Assembly: GCA_051884915.1 (NCBI GenBank)
Contig: JBJEWF010000042.1
Span: 5,520 to 69,519 of the forward strand
Length of the DNA stretch: 64,000 nt
Origin: RUG572 sp051884915
GTDB taxonomy: Bacteria > Verrucomicrobiota > Kiritimatiellia > RFP12 > UBA1067
Direction of reading: 5' to 3'
The notes below the pieces were generated by a model, which made no database searches, was not told the origin of the DNA, and saw only the letters and a list, made by a program, of their open reading frames with translations. This document shows positions 33,660-42,350 of this stretch, piece after piece; within the stretch, counting starts at the first letter, position 1, and each line of letters starts with the position of its first letter. A program made the position numbers and the translations under genes.

Positions 33660-35114
33660 ATGGGAGAGGCCGCTTACAGTTTTTCACCGCCGCAGGCGAG
33701 GCTGCTGCTGGCGATGCGGGACGGGCGCTACCGGCCTTCCGCGCTGACGCGCCAGGCCGCCGCCCGCGTTTCCCTGGTCGACAGGATGCCGCCCGTCTAC
33801 CAGCAGGCCCTGCGCGGGACCTGCGTGGCGAATGCCGTGACGGCGCTGCTCGAATACTACGGCGACTGCAAGGTCCGTCTGAGCGTCCAGTTCCTCTATG
33901 TGGCGACGAAGGACCTGGAGCGCGAGGGCCTGGAGCGGAATCTGGCGCGCGTCCAGGCGGGCGAGCCGCCGGATCCGCCGTTCGAGGCCGTGTTCCACTC
34001 GCGCCTGATCCAGCTTCGGATGCTGGCCGACGCCAACGGCGGCATGCAGTCTCCCGGCATGCGCCCCTATCTGCAGCGTTTCCTCGATGGCGCGCGCGAG
34101 GCGTTTCTGAACGACGGCGGAACGCTGCTGTCGTCCTGTTTCCGGGTCGTCGAGACGCAGGGGATCTGCCGGTACCGGTTCTGGCCGACCTCGACCGTCC
34201 ACGCGACGCTGATGTTCGGGACGGCCCAGCGCACCAAGTGTCCGCCCGGCGCGCGTGAAGACGCCCTGAAGCGGCGCGTGGTCGCCGGCCTCTATCTGCT
34301 GGGAACGCCCAACAACGTGGACGAGATCCGCGGCATTCTGGCGGGCGCGAACGGACGGCGCCCCATGCCGGTGGCGATTACGGCAAGCTGTTTCGCGGGC
34401 TGCGACAAGGGCGATTTCCGTCTGCCGCGCATGGAGCGCGACGCGGCGGGCGCCTGGGTCGCCGTGGAGCCACGGACGGGCGTCCATGGCCTGCTGATCG
34501 TCGGCTACGAGGACGATGTCCGCATGCCGGGGGGCGGCTTCTTCGTCGTCCGCAACAGCTATGGCGAGGAGTGGGGCAGCCGGGGATACGGCAGAATGTC
34601 CTACGCCTACCTGGAGTGTTTCGCCCTTGAGGCGGGAACGATTCTCCAGGACCTCGTCGACTACGAGGGGGAGGGATACGTCGCCGCGCCGCCGTCCCGC
34701 CGGAAGGCGCGTCCGCCGTTTCTCCTCCGGCTCGTGCCGAATCTGCTGATCGGCCTGCTGATCGTCCTTCTGACCGTCTGGGCGCGCGCCCGTTTCGAGG
34801 CGGCGCGCCGCGGGCGGACCCCGGCGGTTCTGCCGGCCGTGCCGGTGGTGGTCACGAACATGGTCGAGAAGGCGGCGCGGCCCGTCGTCGTGACGAACAT
34901 CGTCGAGCGGAGGCTGCCGCCGGTGGTCGTGACGAACACGGTGGAGCGGTTTCTGCCGCTGCCGCTGCCGGCCGCGGCCGGCAAACCGGCGGAGGCAGCC
35001 GCCGTTCCCGCGGAGACGAATGGTCCGGTTCGGGCCGGGACCGGTCCGGCGGCGGCAAACCGGATTCCGCCGGAGGTTCAAGACGCCGGCGCGGAGATTC
35101 GTCAGGATTTTTGA
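33660..35114 (+). CDS. Papain-fold cysteine peptidase with membrane anchor and 13-residue C-terminal repeats
   Basis: A 484-residue protein. The papain (C1) catalytic set is complete: oxyanion Gln49 and Cys55 in YQQALRGTCVANAV (six residues apart, as in papain), His276 in GVHGLLIVGYEDD, and Asn299 in VVRNSYGEEWGSRGYG. There is no N-terminal signal peptide; a single membrane helix spans about 356-375. After it come three tandem 13-residue units PVVVTNxVExxxx (395-433) and a Pro/Ala-rich tail. The catalytic domain may therefore be cytoplasmic with the repeats outside, but topology is not certain. It is 35 bp from hisF, yet more likely belongs with the envelope cluster that follows. Target unknown. 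Confidence 0.8.
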   Translation: MGEAAYSFSPPQARLLLAMRDGRYRPSALTRQAAARVSLVDRMPPVYQQALRGTCVANAVTALLEYYGDCKVRLSVQFLYVATKDLEREGLERNLARVQAGEPPDPPFEAVFHSRLIQLRMLADANGGMQSPGMRPYLQRFLDGAREAFLNDGGTLLSSCFRVVETQGICRYRFWPTSTVHATLMFGTAQRTKCPPGAREDALKRRVVAGLYLLGTPNNVDEIRGILAGANGRRPMPVAITASCFAGCDKGDFRLPRMERDAAGAWVAVEPRTGVHGLLIVGYEDDVRMPGGGFFVVRNSYGEEWGSRGYGRMSYAYLECFALEAGTILQDLVDYEGEGYVAAPPSRRKARPPFLLRLVPNLLIGLLIVLLTVWARARFEAARRGRTPAVLPAVPVVVTNMVEKAARPVVVTNIVERRLPPVVVTNTVERFLPLPLPAAAGKPAEAAAVPAETNGPVRAGTGPAAANRIPPEVQDAGAEIRQDF

Positions 35115-35158
35115 CCGGGACATGTCAGATGCGGGGCGTTTCGCCGCCTCACACCGTG

Positions 35159-35186
35159 TTCAGGCATGAGTGAAAGCCGATAAAGT
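35159..35186 (+). promoter_or_regulatory. Weak candidate promoter of the ycfL-COG3014 cluster
   Basis: TTCAGG (35159-35164), a 16-bp spacer and TAAAGT (35181-35186) lie in the 101-bp gap before ycfL. Match is modest; read-through from the peptidase gene is equally possible. Confidence 0.3.
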
Positions 35187-35215
35187 TGGACAACAAAGGA
35201 AAAAGGAGCAGGGAA

Positions 35216-35593
35216 ATGGTTCGTCGCGTGTTTGTGTCTGGTCTTGTGGCCGCGGCGGTGGCGGGATGCGTGTCCTACCATACGCCGCCGATGGATCGCC
35301 GGGTGACGGTTGCGCCCGATCTGGGGACGGCCGTGTGGGTCACGGACGTCCGGTTGACGCGCACGGGTTCGCAGCAGCTGACGCTTCAGGCGAATGTCGT
35401 CAACAATACGGACGCGGTCGTCCGGATGGCGTATCGGACGGTCTGGCTCGACGCCGCCGGCGCCGAGATCCCTTCGGCGGTCTCGACCTGGCTGCCGATT
35501 TCCGCGGCGCCGCGCGAAGTGGTCGGCTTGAAGTCGACGGCGCCGGCTCCCAATGCCGTCGATTTCCGGTTCTACGTCCAGGCCGGGCAGTGA
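35216..35593 (+). CDS. ycfL: YcfL-family (DUF1425) lipoprotein
   Basis: A 125-residue lipoprotein: signal peptide with lipobox AVAGC, then a compact β-sandwich-like domain (LQANVVNNTDAVVRMAYRTVWLDAAG, ISAAPREVVGLKSTAP) characteristic of YcfL/DUF1425. In E. coli ycfL sits beside lpoB, and the same order is kept here, with lpoB 43 bp downstream. Function in any organism is not established; the linkage suggests a role with LpoB in peptidoglycan-synthase control. ATG 35216 follows AAAAAGGAG. Confidence 0.82.
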   Translation: MVRRVFVSGLVAAAVAGCVSYHTPPMDRRVTVAPDLGTAVWVTDVRLTRTGSQQLTLQANVVNNTDAVVRMAYRTVWLDAAGAEIPSAVSTWLPISAAPREVVGLKSTAPAPNAVDFRFYVQAGQ

Positions 35594-35636
35594 GCGTTTT
35601 CGGACAACAGGTTGAAATTCCAATTGGAGGACTGAC

Positions 35637-36251
35637 ATGAAGAATCTTTTCGTCGCATTGTCGCTGGTCGCGGGCGTTTCGTTTTTTGCCGGGTGCACGA
35701 CGCCGACGGCGCGCATCGACATGCACAACGACCGCGGCCCGCAGGTGGCGGGGCTGGACTACCGCGACGTGCAGGAGGCCGCGAACGTGATGCTGCAGTC
35801 GCTGTTCAAGAGCGGCCGGCTGGACCGGACGGACGGGCAGGCCTACGTGATGACGGTGGGAAAGGTCAAGAACGACACGATGCAGCGCTTTGACACGGAC
35901 ACGCTGACGGCCTACATCACGGAGGAGCTGATGAACAGCGGCAAGGTGATGGTGACGTCCGCCCTGGCGGCCGGCGCGGACAACCGCGACGAGATGGTCA
36001 ACGCCGTGCGGACGGTTCGCGGCAATGCGGAGTTCAACGCGAATACGGTGGCCGGGAGCGGGCAGCTGGTTGCCCCCACGCACAGCCTGTTCGGCAAGAT
36101 CATCCAGCGCGAAATCCGCATGGACAACGGCGACAAGCAGATCGAGTACTATTTCCAGCTCCGGATCACCGAGCTGGCGTCCGGTCTGCAGTGGTGGCAG
36201 AAGCAGCACGTCATCGGCAAGCGCGCGGACGGCCGCACGCCGACCTGGTGA
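35637..36251 (+). CDS. lpoB: LpoB-family penicillin-binding-protein activator lipoprotein
   Basis: LpoB is an outer-membrane lipoprotein that activates the peptidoglycan synthase PBP1b from the periplasm. The 204-residue protein has a lipobox FFAGC, no long disordered linker, and the globular domain with VGKVKNDTMQRFDTDTLTAYITEELMNSGKVMV and YYFQLRITELASGLQWWQKQ. This is the TolB-N/CsgG-like fold expected of LpoB; the short linker is usual outside enterobacteria. Gaps of 43 and 36 bp to its neighbours indicate one operon. Whether a PBP1b homologue is its partner here cannot be told. Confidence 0.85.
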   Translation: MKNLFVALSLVAGVSFFAGCTTPTARIDMHNDRGPQVAGLDYRDVQEAANVMLQSLFKSGRLDRTDGQAYVMTVGKVKNDTMQRFDTDTLTAYITEELMNSGKVMVTSALAAGADNRDEMVNAVRTVRGNAEFNANTVAGSGQLVAPTHSLFGKIIQREIRMDNGDKQIEYYFQLRITELASGLQWWQKQHVIGKRADGRTPTW

Positions 36252-36287
36252 GAGATTGGCCGTCCAACGCGAAAAGGGATTTTGGAA

Positions 36288-37574
36288 ATGAAACGGTTGG
36301 CTTGTCTTTTCATGGCGGTCCTGGCCCTGTCCGGCCAGGCTCAGATCCAGCAGGCGAACAGCATCAGAGTCGTGCAGGGACGCGGGCGCAACGCCGACTA
36401 CCGCATGGCCGTCTACGAGGCGCTGGTCCAGGCGATGAGCCAGGTCCAGGGCGTGTCGCTCCAGGATTCGCGCGACGCGTTCATGGATTCGGTCAAGCAG
36501 CTCAAGTCGACGAAGTCGGGCGGCGACGGCATCGACGAGCTGCGGGAATCGCTCAAGCAGAACGTGAGCGCGAAGACGAAGGGGCGCGTCCTCGGCTACG
36601 ACATCCTCGAAGAGCGCCATGACCGGGAACAGGGCCTCTGGTTCGTCACGCTGAACGCGCGCGTGCCGGGGACGTATACGGTCGGCCTGCCGGCGGACAA
36701 CCGCCGCCGCATGGTCGTCCTGCCGTTCCAGTCGCGCACCGGCGAGGTGAACGTGTTCGGCAAGGACCTGCGGATGAGCGCGACGTGCGAGGGCATCGCG
36801 GCCAAGCTGAACGAGTCGCTGGCGCAGACGCGTCGGTTCACGATGCTGGACCGGGCCTTCGACGCCCAGACGAAAGCGGAACTGGGGCGGCTCAACCTGG
36901 AAAACGCCGCCGCCGGCGACTTCGGACGCTTCCAGCAGATGCTGGTCACGGACTACATGGTCGTCGGAACGGTCAAGATGTTCAGTTCGCCTTCGGCCGC
37001 GTACAACCCGTACACGGGAACGTCGACGGCGCAGGACGGCCCCTTCCTGGAAGTGTCCTACCGGGTGATCCTGGCGCCGACGACCCAGCTGAAGTGGGCG
37101 GGGACGGTCATCGTGCCCTATTCGGCCTGCCGCGGCGATTCGGTGGACACCGCCATCGAGTCGGGGCTGGCCGTCGCGGCGCGCGAGGTGTGCCATGACA
37201 TCGTGGACAACATCTATCCCGTGCGCGTGACGGCGAAGACGGCGTCCGAACTGGTGCTCAACCAGGGCGGCACGAACATCCGCGCCGGCGCGCTGTACGA
37301 CGTGTTCCGGCGGGGCGAGACGATTGTCGACGTGGCGTCGGGCGAGGCGCTGGGCGCGCCGGAGGAGAAGATCGCCCGCATCCGGATTTCGCGCGTCGAT
37401 CCCAAAATGTGCTATGCGACGGTGGTCGAAGGCGCGCCGGCGGACCAGATCCCCGTGGGGGCGGTCGTCCGCCGTCCGCGGGACGTTCCGCCGGCCGGCG
37501 CGCCGGCCGGCGGTTCGGGAACGGCGGTGCAGGTCGCGCCCGGCGGAACGGTCGTTCCGCCCTGGAAGCGGTAG
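36288..37574 (+). CDS. Exported CsgG/FlgT-like protein
   Basis: A 428-residue protein with a signal peptide (cleavage near SGQAQ). Residues about 25-120 resemble the LPP20/FlgT N-terminal fold (GRNADYRMAVYEALVQAMSQVQGV, then LGYDILEERHDREQGLWFVTLNARVPG). The middle (about 145-290) has CsgG/TolB-N-like features: MVVLPFQSRTGEVNVFG, KLNESLAQTRRFTMLDR and VTDYMVVGTV. The end is a β-rich domain and a Gly/Pro tail. FlgT combines such folds in flagellar motors; no flagellar genes are present here. ATG 36288 follows AAAAGGGA. It lies 36 bp after lpoB and may pair with it in the envelope. Confidence 0.75.
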   Translation: MKRLACLFMAVLALSGQAQIQQANSIRVVQGRGRNADYRMAVYEALVQAMSQVQGVSLQDSRDAFMDSVKQLKSTKSGGDGIDELRESLKQNVSAKTKGRVLGYDILEERHDREQGLWFVTLNARVPGTYTVGLPADNRRRMVVLPFQSRTGEVNVFGKDLRMSATCEGIAAKLNESLAQTRRFTMLDRAFDAQTKAELGRLNLENAAAGDFGRFQQMLVTDYMVVGTVKMFSSPSAAYNPYTGTSTAQDGPFLEVSYRVILAPTTQLKWAGTVIVPYSACRGDSVDTAIESGLAVAAREVCHDIVDNIYPVRVTAKTASELVLNQGGTNIRAGALYDVFRRGETIVDVASGEALGAPEEKIARIRISRVDPKMCYATVVEGAPADQIPVGAVVRRPRDVPPAGAPAGGSGTAVQVAPGGTVVPPWKR

Positions 37575-37635
37575 GGCCGCCTGGCGGAAGAACATGGCAG
37601 AAATGGATAGCGAAAGCAAAGAAAGGATGGCACGA

Positions 37636-39363
37636 ATGGAATCCAAGATGTTTGTCTACGCGCTGGCGGCTTCGGTCGCAGTCGGCGTTGCGGCCGTTCA
37701 GGCCCAGGAAATGGGCGCGGCGCCCGCCGCGGCGGCGGCGGTTGCGCAGCCGCCCGTCGCCGCCCGGCCGGTTCCGGCGGGAAGTCTGGCGACGCCGGAC
37801 GACGCCGGGCCGCAGATCGTGGCGGAGAACCAGAAGTTTGCGCCGACGGTGTCGCAGCCGCGCCGCAGCGCGGCGGACGCCAATGCCGCCGTGCAGAAGG
37901 CCCTGCGCGAACGCGGCTACGAGCAGGGCTACAACGAGGAAAAGGGCAGCATCATCCAGATCGGCCAGGCCATCGAGAATGCCGACGATCCGACGGCGCC
38001 GGATCTCATGCTGCGCCGCGAACTGCTGGTCCGCCAGGCGGAACTCCATGCCCGCATGCAGATCGCCGCGACCGTGCGGCAGCGAATGGACGGATCGACG
38101 CGCGTCAAGACGCCGGGCACGGACGAGCAGAAGGCGTTCATGGCGCAGTATGCCGAACAGATCGCCGCGGCCGAGCAGCTGAAGGCGAAGACGGCCGCGT
38201 TGCTGCAGACGCTCGAACAGGCCGAGGCGAACATGCTCGCCGGCGTGACGACGGACGACCAGTGGAAGCGGCTGATGGACGGCATCATCCGGCGGATTGA
38301 CGCCAAGTACGGCCGGGACGACATCGTGGCCGAGAAACAGCAGCAGTATCTGAAGATCAAGGCGGCCTACGAGGAGGCGCGCGCGCAGCTGGACGATCTG
38401 AAGCAGAAGCAGGACACGATGTTCCCCCGCAAGACGGTGGAGACGGAGATCGCGGCCTACGCCCAGTTCCGCCTGGCCGGCGCGGTGACCCTGGTCCAGG
38501 CCGAAAGCTGGGACGGCAAGCATCTCCAGGTCGCCGTGGCGGTGGTCTGGAGCCCGAAACTCCAGGAGCGGGCTTTGCGCGCGCTCGGATGCGGCGAACC
38601 GTCCGCGGGCAAGGCCTCGGACAAGACGCTGGGCGCCTGGCTGCAGGAACTGGCCGATTCCAATGAACTCGCCAAACTCGTCGGCACGCGCCAGTTCGTC
38701 GACAACTGGGGCCGCCAGTACGTGCTGGGCTTCTCGGCCGCCGAGATTCCGGACGACGCCACCGACTACGAGGACGCCATCATGCAAGCCGATCTGCTGG
38801 CCCGGCAGGCCGTGGCGTTCAACCTCTTCAGCGAAGGCGAGGGCAGCGCGCGCGTCAAGGCCGGCATGGCGAAGTTCAAGGGCCGCGCCGCCGAGGCCGC
38901 GGCCAAAGTCGCGGCGGACATGGTCCAGGAGCTGCCGAAGGACTTCACGGTGAGCGGACTGGGCAAGCTCTTCGGCCAGAAGTGCCGCAACGAGCTGTCG
39001 GGCAAGGACATCTACGTCTCGGTGGCCGGCATCGACACGGCGCTCGCCGGCCGGTCCAGCGACATTCTGCGCAGCTGGTACGCCGCCGCCGCGCAGGCCG
39101 TTGCGACGAGCCAGTACCGCGCCGGCGAACAGCGGGGCATGGAGGCCGTCTACCAGCAGGTCAAGCAGTCGCCCCAGGCCGCGAACCAGGGTGCCGCCGC
39201 CGGGCAGAACGCCGTCATCCAGACGTTCGCGCCGGCGCCGGCCGCGCCCGCCGCGCCCGTCGTCGCGCCCGTCGTCGCGCCTGCCGTGCAGACGCCGGCC
39301 GCGCCGGGCCGGCCCAAGCAGGGCGTCTTCGTGACCTCGCCGAACTTCAGCGATGACTTCTAG
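37636..39363 (+). CDS. Exported LPP20-like protein with coiled-coil region
   Basis: A 575-residue exported protein of unknown function. The start is ambiguous: ATG 37636 has the best spacing from AAAGG, with in-frame ATGs at 37627 and 37594. A signal peptide ends near VQAQ, followed by an Ala/Pro-rich stretch. Residues about 130-260 are helical and charged (likely coiled coil). A β-strand module AGAVTLVQAESWDGKHLQVAVAVVWSPKLQ (about 280-310) is shared with the protein at 40801. Later helices (QADLLARQAVAFNLF) and a C-terminal Ala/Pro/Val-rich tail follow. Domain arrangement recalls LPP20-type lipoproteins. It overlaps the next gene by 11 bp. Confidence 0.72.
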   Translation: MESKMFVYALAASVAVGVAAVQAQEMGAAPAAAAAVAQPPVAARPVPAGSLATPDDAGPQIVAENQKFAPTVSQPRRSAADANAAVQKALRERGYEQGYNEEKGSIIQIGQAIENADDPTAPDLMLRRELLVRQAELHARMQIAATVRQRMDGSTRVKTPGTDEQKAFMAQYAEQIAAAEQLKAKTAALLQTLEQAEANMLAGVTTDDQWKRLMDGIIRRIDAKYGRDDIVAEKQQQYLKIKAAYEEARAQLDDLKQKQDTMFPRKTVETEIAAYAQFRLAGAVTLVQAESWDGKHLQVAVAVVWSPKLQERALRALGCGEPSAGKASDKTLGAWLQELADSNELAKLVGTRQFVDNWGRQYVLGFSAAEIPDDATDYEDAIMQADLLARQAVAFNLFSEGEGSARVKAGMAKFKGRAAEAAAKVAADMVQELPKDFTVSGLGKLFGQKCRNELSGKDIYVSVAGIDTALAGRSSDILRSWYAAAAQAVATSQYRAGEQRGMEAVYQQVKQSPQAANQGAAAGQNAVIQTFAPAPAAPAAPVVAPVVAPAVQTPAAPGRPKQGVFVTSPNFSDDF

Positions 39364-40804
39364 ACCGGCAGTTCTCGTGCTGCTGGCGGGTGCGCTGGCA
39401 GGGCCTCTTGCGGGCGCGGAGGGCTTTCTCTCCGTGCCGGCGGAGGTCGCCGCGTGCGCCCGCCATTACCGGACGGCCCTCGCGGATCGGCCGCAGGGCG
39501 TCTACGAGTGGAAGGAGAAGGGCGTCCTGTTCGTCCAGACGCGGGTGTCCCGGCTGGACGCCGATGGCGAGAGCGTGGACGGGCTGGTTCTGCAGGCCCG
39601 GCGCCAGGAGATCTTCCGCTGGCTCGCCCGCCAGGCCGCCGGGATGAAAAAGGACGAGGCCCTGCCGCCGGCGCGCGACTGGGTGCGCCGCCAGGTGCGC
39701 CTGTTCGATCCGTTCTGGGAGTATGGGGAGGGCTGGTCCGGCCAGCTGGAGGGGCCGTCCTTTTCGCGCGACGAGGGCGACGAGCGCATCTCCTGCCAGG
39801 TGTGCGGCCGCGCGCAGGTCATGGCCTTGATGCCGGCTTCGTTTCTCGCGTCGCCGCCCGCCGACGTCTGGCTCGACGGCGTGCGGGAAGTGGTCTGCGC
39901 GAATCTCCTGCACCGCAGAAACCTGACGTTCCTGATGCGCATTGGCTTGCTGGACGTGCTCGAACTGTCCCGGACCAATGGGCTGGACCTGGCGGTCGGC
40001 GCCGCGAATGCGCCCGCCGGCGGGGAGTTCCGGGCGGTCCGGCAGGCGCGGGCCGATTATCTGCGGACGTCGGCGCGGGCCGACGCGTTCCGGCGGACGC
40101 GGGACGCGCTGCGCCGGATTCCCGCGCGGACGTCGTTCGACTACGCGATCCCGTCGGACGTCGTGTCCAGCAATGTCGTCGTGTCCGTGACGACCAATCG
40201 CGCGGGAACCGTCTCGGCCGCGACGAACGTGGTCGAGCGGCCGGCGGGGGAGATCGTGGCGACGATGCCGCAGGGCGGACGGGTGCTGGAGCGCCGCGTC
40301 AGGACGGACGACGCCATCGTGACGACGACGGAGACGGTCACGCTCGTCCGGACCCGGAAGGTCCTGGTGCAGAAAGTCCAGTCCGGCTTCTTTGCCGATC
40401 CGCGGTTTGAAGAACTGTTCCTGGGGGGCGGCGAATTGCCGAACGGGCCTTCCCCGCGGACGGAACGCGGCCGCCAGGCCGAACGGGCCTTCTCCGCCGA
40501 GGGGCTGCCCGAAGACCGCCGGCGCGTCGTCCTGGAGGCCTTGCGCGAAAACCCCGGCGACAAGATCCTGTGGAATCTCTACGGACGTCTTCTGCAGGCG
40601 GAAAAGGACGAGCAGGGCGCCTTGATCTGCTTCCGGAACGCCTTGCGCCTGGACGCCACCTATCAGTACGCGCTGACGAATCTGGCCGTGGCCTACCGGA
40701 ATCTCGGGAAGACCGAACTGGCCCGCGCGGCGGCCTTCGCGGCGTTTGGCGTCGCCTCGGACGCCTGGTGCCGGACGCATGCGCGGGAGATTCTGACGAA
40801 ATGA
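39353..40804 (+). CDS. Exported TPR protein of the envelope cluster
   Basis: A 483-residue exported protein with signal peptide LVLLAGALAGPLAGAEG. The N-terminal half repeats the cluster's theme of a helix carrying a charged strand (EWKEKGVLFVQTRVSRLDADGES followed by ARRQEIFRWLARQAAG). A middle segment rich in Val/Thr contains VVVSVTTN and SAATNVVERPAG, reminiscent of the peptidase's VVVTNxVE repeats. The C-terminal 80 residues form TPR-like helices (NPGDKILWNLYGRLLQAEKDEQGALICFRNALRLDATYQYALTNLAVAYRNLGK). It probably acts as a scaffold. It overlaps both neighbours (11 and 4 bp), so expression is tightly coupled. Confidence 0.73.
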   Translation: MTSRPAVLVLLAGALAGPLAGAEGFLSVPAEVAACARHYRTALADRPQGVYEWKEKGVLFVQTRVSRLDADGESVDGLVLQARRQEIFRWLARQAAGMKKDEALPPARDWVRRQVRLFDPFWEYGEGWSGQLEGPSFSRDEGDERISCQVCGRAQVMALMPASFLASPPADVWLDGVREVVCANLLHRRNLTFLMRIGLLDVLELSRTNGLDLAVGAANAPAGGEFRAVRQARADYLRTSARADAFRRTRDALRRIPARTSFDYAIPSDVVSSNVVVSVTTNRAGTVSAATNVVERPAGEIVATMPQGGRVLERRVRTDDAIVTTTETVTLVRTRKVLVQKVQSGFFADPRFEELFLGGGELPNGPSPRTERGRQAERAFSAEGLPEDRRRVVLEALRENPGDKILWNLYGRLLQAEKDEQGALICFRNALRLDATYQYALTNLAVAYRNLGKTELARAAAFAAFGVASDAWCRTHAREILTK

Positions 40805-41733
40805 GAATGCGCCGGACAATCCTGCTGGCGGCCTGTCTGCTTCTGGGGGGCGCGTCGGCGTCGTGCCTGGAGCTGGAGGAGCGTGTGCGCCGCGAGGTCC
40901 TGGCCGGCGGTCTGGCGCCGGGCTTCGACGACGAACGGGGCACGTGCCTGGCCATCGCCGGCGCCGAGCGCGTCCTGGCCGTTTCCGCCGGCGAGGACGC
41001 GTTCCGCCAGGCGCAGGCGCTTTGTTTCCGCATGGCCGAATTGCGGGCGCGCCATCAGATCATGGATGCGCTGGGAATGGGTGCGCAGGGAAGTACCGCC
41101 GCCGGCCGCGTCTCCGCCGGAGACCGGGTCGCGAAGTCCGTGGAGACGGTCTTTTCGACTTTCTCCCAGAGTCCCATTGTCGGATGCGAGCGGATCGCCT
41201 TCCGCGCGGAACGGAAGAAGGACCGCCTGGCCGTGGCCGTGGCCCTGAAGTGGTCGCGGGCGCTGGAATGGCAGGAGCGGCGTTCGGCCGAGGGGACGAT
41301 TGCCCCGGCGCCTGGCTGGCAGGCGGAATTCCGGGCGCGTTTCGCGGTGGCGCCGGATGCGGTCCTGCCGCCGACCCTGCTGTTCGTCGATTCGGCCGGA
41401 TTCGTCCACCACGTCGGCGTCGGGACGTCGCTCGCGTCCGATGCGTCCGCGCTGCGGACGCGTGCGGCGCTGACGGGCGCCGAGTTGCGGGCGCGGGGGA
41501 ATTTCCAGCTGCTGCTCTTCGGCGACGCGGCTGTCCGGAAACACGTCCAGGCGCAGCTGGCGAGCGGGCGGGAGGGGCTGGAGGCGTACCGGACGGTCTC
41601 GTCCGCGTTCGCGGCGCTGGGGCGGGTTTCGGCTTCCGGCGCGCTGCCCGCCGGCTCGTGCGAGATCCATCTGGCGCGCGTGCCCCTGCCGGACGGCACG
41701 GGCACGCTGTGGGTTTCGTTCTATGGCCTTTAG
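40801..41733 (+). CDS. Exported LPP20-like paralogue
   Basis: A 310-residue protein with a signal peptide (cleavage near SASC; the Cys could be a lipid site, though the preceding residues are not a strict lipobox). Its N-terminal half is related to the protein at 37636: a helix FRQAQALCFRMAELRARHQIMDALG, then IVGCERIAFRAERKKDRLAVAVALKWSRALEWQ, matching AVAVxxWSxxL there. The C-terminal half is a different β/α domain of unknown type. The ATGA overlap with the TPR gene indicates coupled translation. Function unknown; likely a partner of its larger paralogue. Confidence 0.72.
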   Translation: MRMRRTILLAACLLLGGASASCLELEERVRREVLAGGLAPGFDDERGTCLAIAGAERVLAVSAGEDAFRQAQALCFRMAELRARHQIMDALGMGAQGSTAAGRVSAGDRVAKSVETVFSTFSQSPIVGCERIAFRAERKKDRLAVAVALKWSRALEWQERRSAEGTIAPAPGWQAEFRARFAVAPDAVLPPTLLFVDSAGFVHHVGVGTSLASDASALRTRAALTGAELRARGNFQLLLFGDAAVRKHVQAQLASGREGLEAYRTVSSAFAALGRVSASGALPAGSCEIHLARVPLPDGTGTLWVSFYGL

Positions 41734-41777
41734 TCACGGAACGTATCGGCAAACCGAGGAAAGAAAGGAATGAAGAA

Positions 41778-42317
41778 ATGAACAGCATGATGAAGCGAAT
41801 GGCATTTGTCCTGGCGGCGGCGGCGTCCATGGCGGCGGCGGCCCAGGTCGTGACGCCGTCGTCCGCCGTCGCCAACGACCATGGCACTGGCGGCACGCGG
41901 CCCGTGAGCGTGGCGTATGCGCCCCGGACGGTGGAGAGCGGCTACGGCTACGTGGACGGCATGACGGTGTTCGGGCTGACGCTTCTGCCGTGGTCCCTGC
42001 CGAATCCGTCGTTTGACGTCACGGGCGTCCGGCTGAATCTGGGCTGGGGCGGCTACCGCAACGGGGTGGGGCTTGACGCCGGACTCTTCTCCGCCGGCCA
42101 GACGGCCAAGGCCCTGCAGATCAATCTCCTGGGCAATTGGACGGCGGATTTCGCCACGGGGTGGCAGAATGGGCTTGTCAATGTCGCGGGCGGACACGTC
42201 TGCGGCGTGCAGATCGGGCTCGTGAACGTGGCCGACAGCCTGGAAGGCGTGCAGATCGGACTGCTCAATTTCGTCCGGACGCGCCAGTTCTTCCCGATTG
42301 TCAACCTGGGCTGGTAG
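41778..42317 (+). CDS. Small exported surface-repeat protein (LA_2272-like)
   Basis: A 179-residue exported protein with a signal peptide ending near AAAAQ. The second half consists of the VQIGLxN-type repeats of LA_2272 surface-repeat proteins: WQNGLVNVAGG, VCGVQIGLVNVADS, LEGVQIGLLNFVRT. The last residues FFPIVNLGW end in an aromatic residue. Such repeats form β-structure in outer-membrane or surface proteins of many Gram-negatives. ATG 41778 follows GAAAGGA. Function unknown; it could be the surface-exposed part of this cluster. Confidence 0.75.
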   Translation: MNSMMKRMAFVLAAAASMAAAAQVVTPSSAVANDHGTGGTRPVSVAYAPRTVESGYGYVDGMTVFGLTLLPWSLPNPSFDVTGVRLNLGWGGYRNGVGLDAGLFSAGQTAKALQINLLGNWTADFATGWQNGLVNVAGGHVCGVQIGLVNVADSLEGVQIGLLNFVRTRQFFPIVNLGW

Positions 42318-42350
42318 GGACGCGCCGATGCCGCGGGCAGGGGAGGAGAA

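Noticed and set aside
33660..35114. Fusion of hisF with the papain-like gene in a single long open frame starting near 33216
   Set aside because: The upstream part of that frame overlaps hisF out of phase and has no protein character; the papain similarity begins after ATG 33660.
36288..37574. Interpretation as flagellar FlgT
   Set aside because: The fold resemblance is real but no other flagellar gene is nearby and the neighbours are LpoB/YcfL-type lipoproteins.
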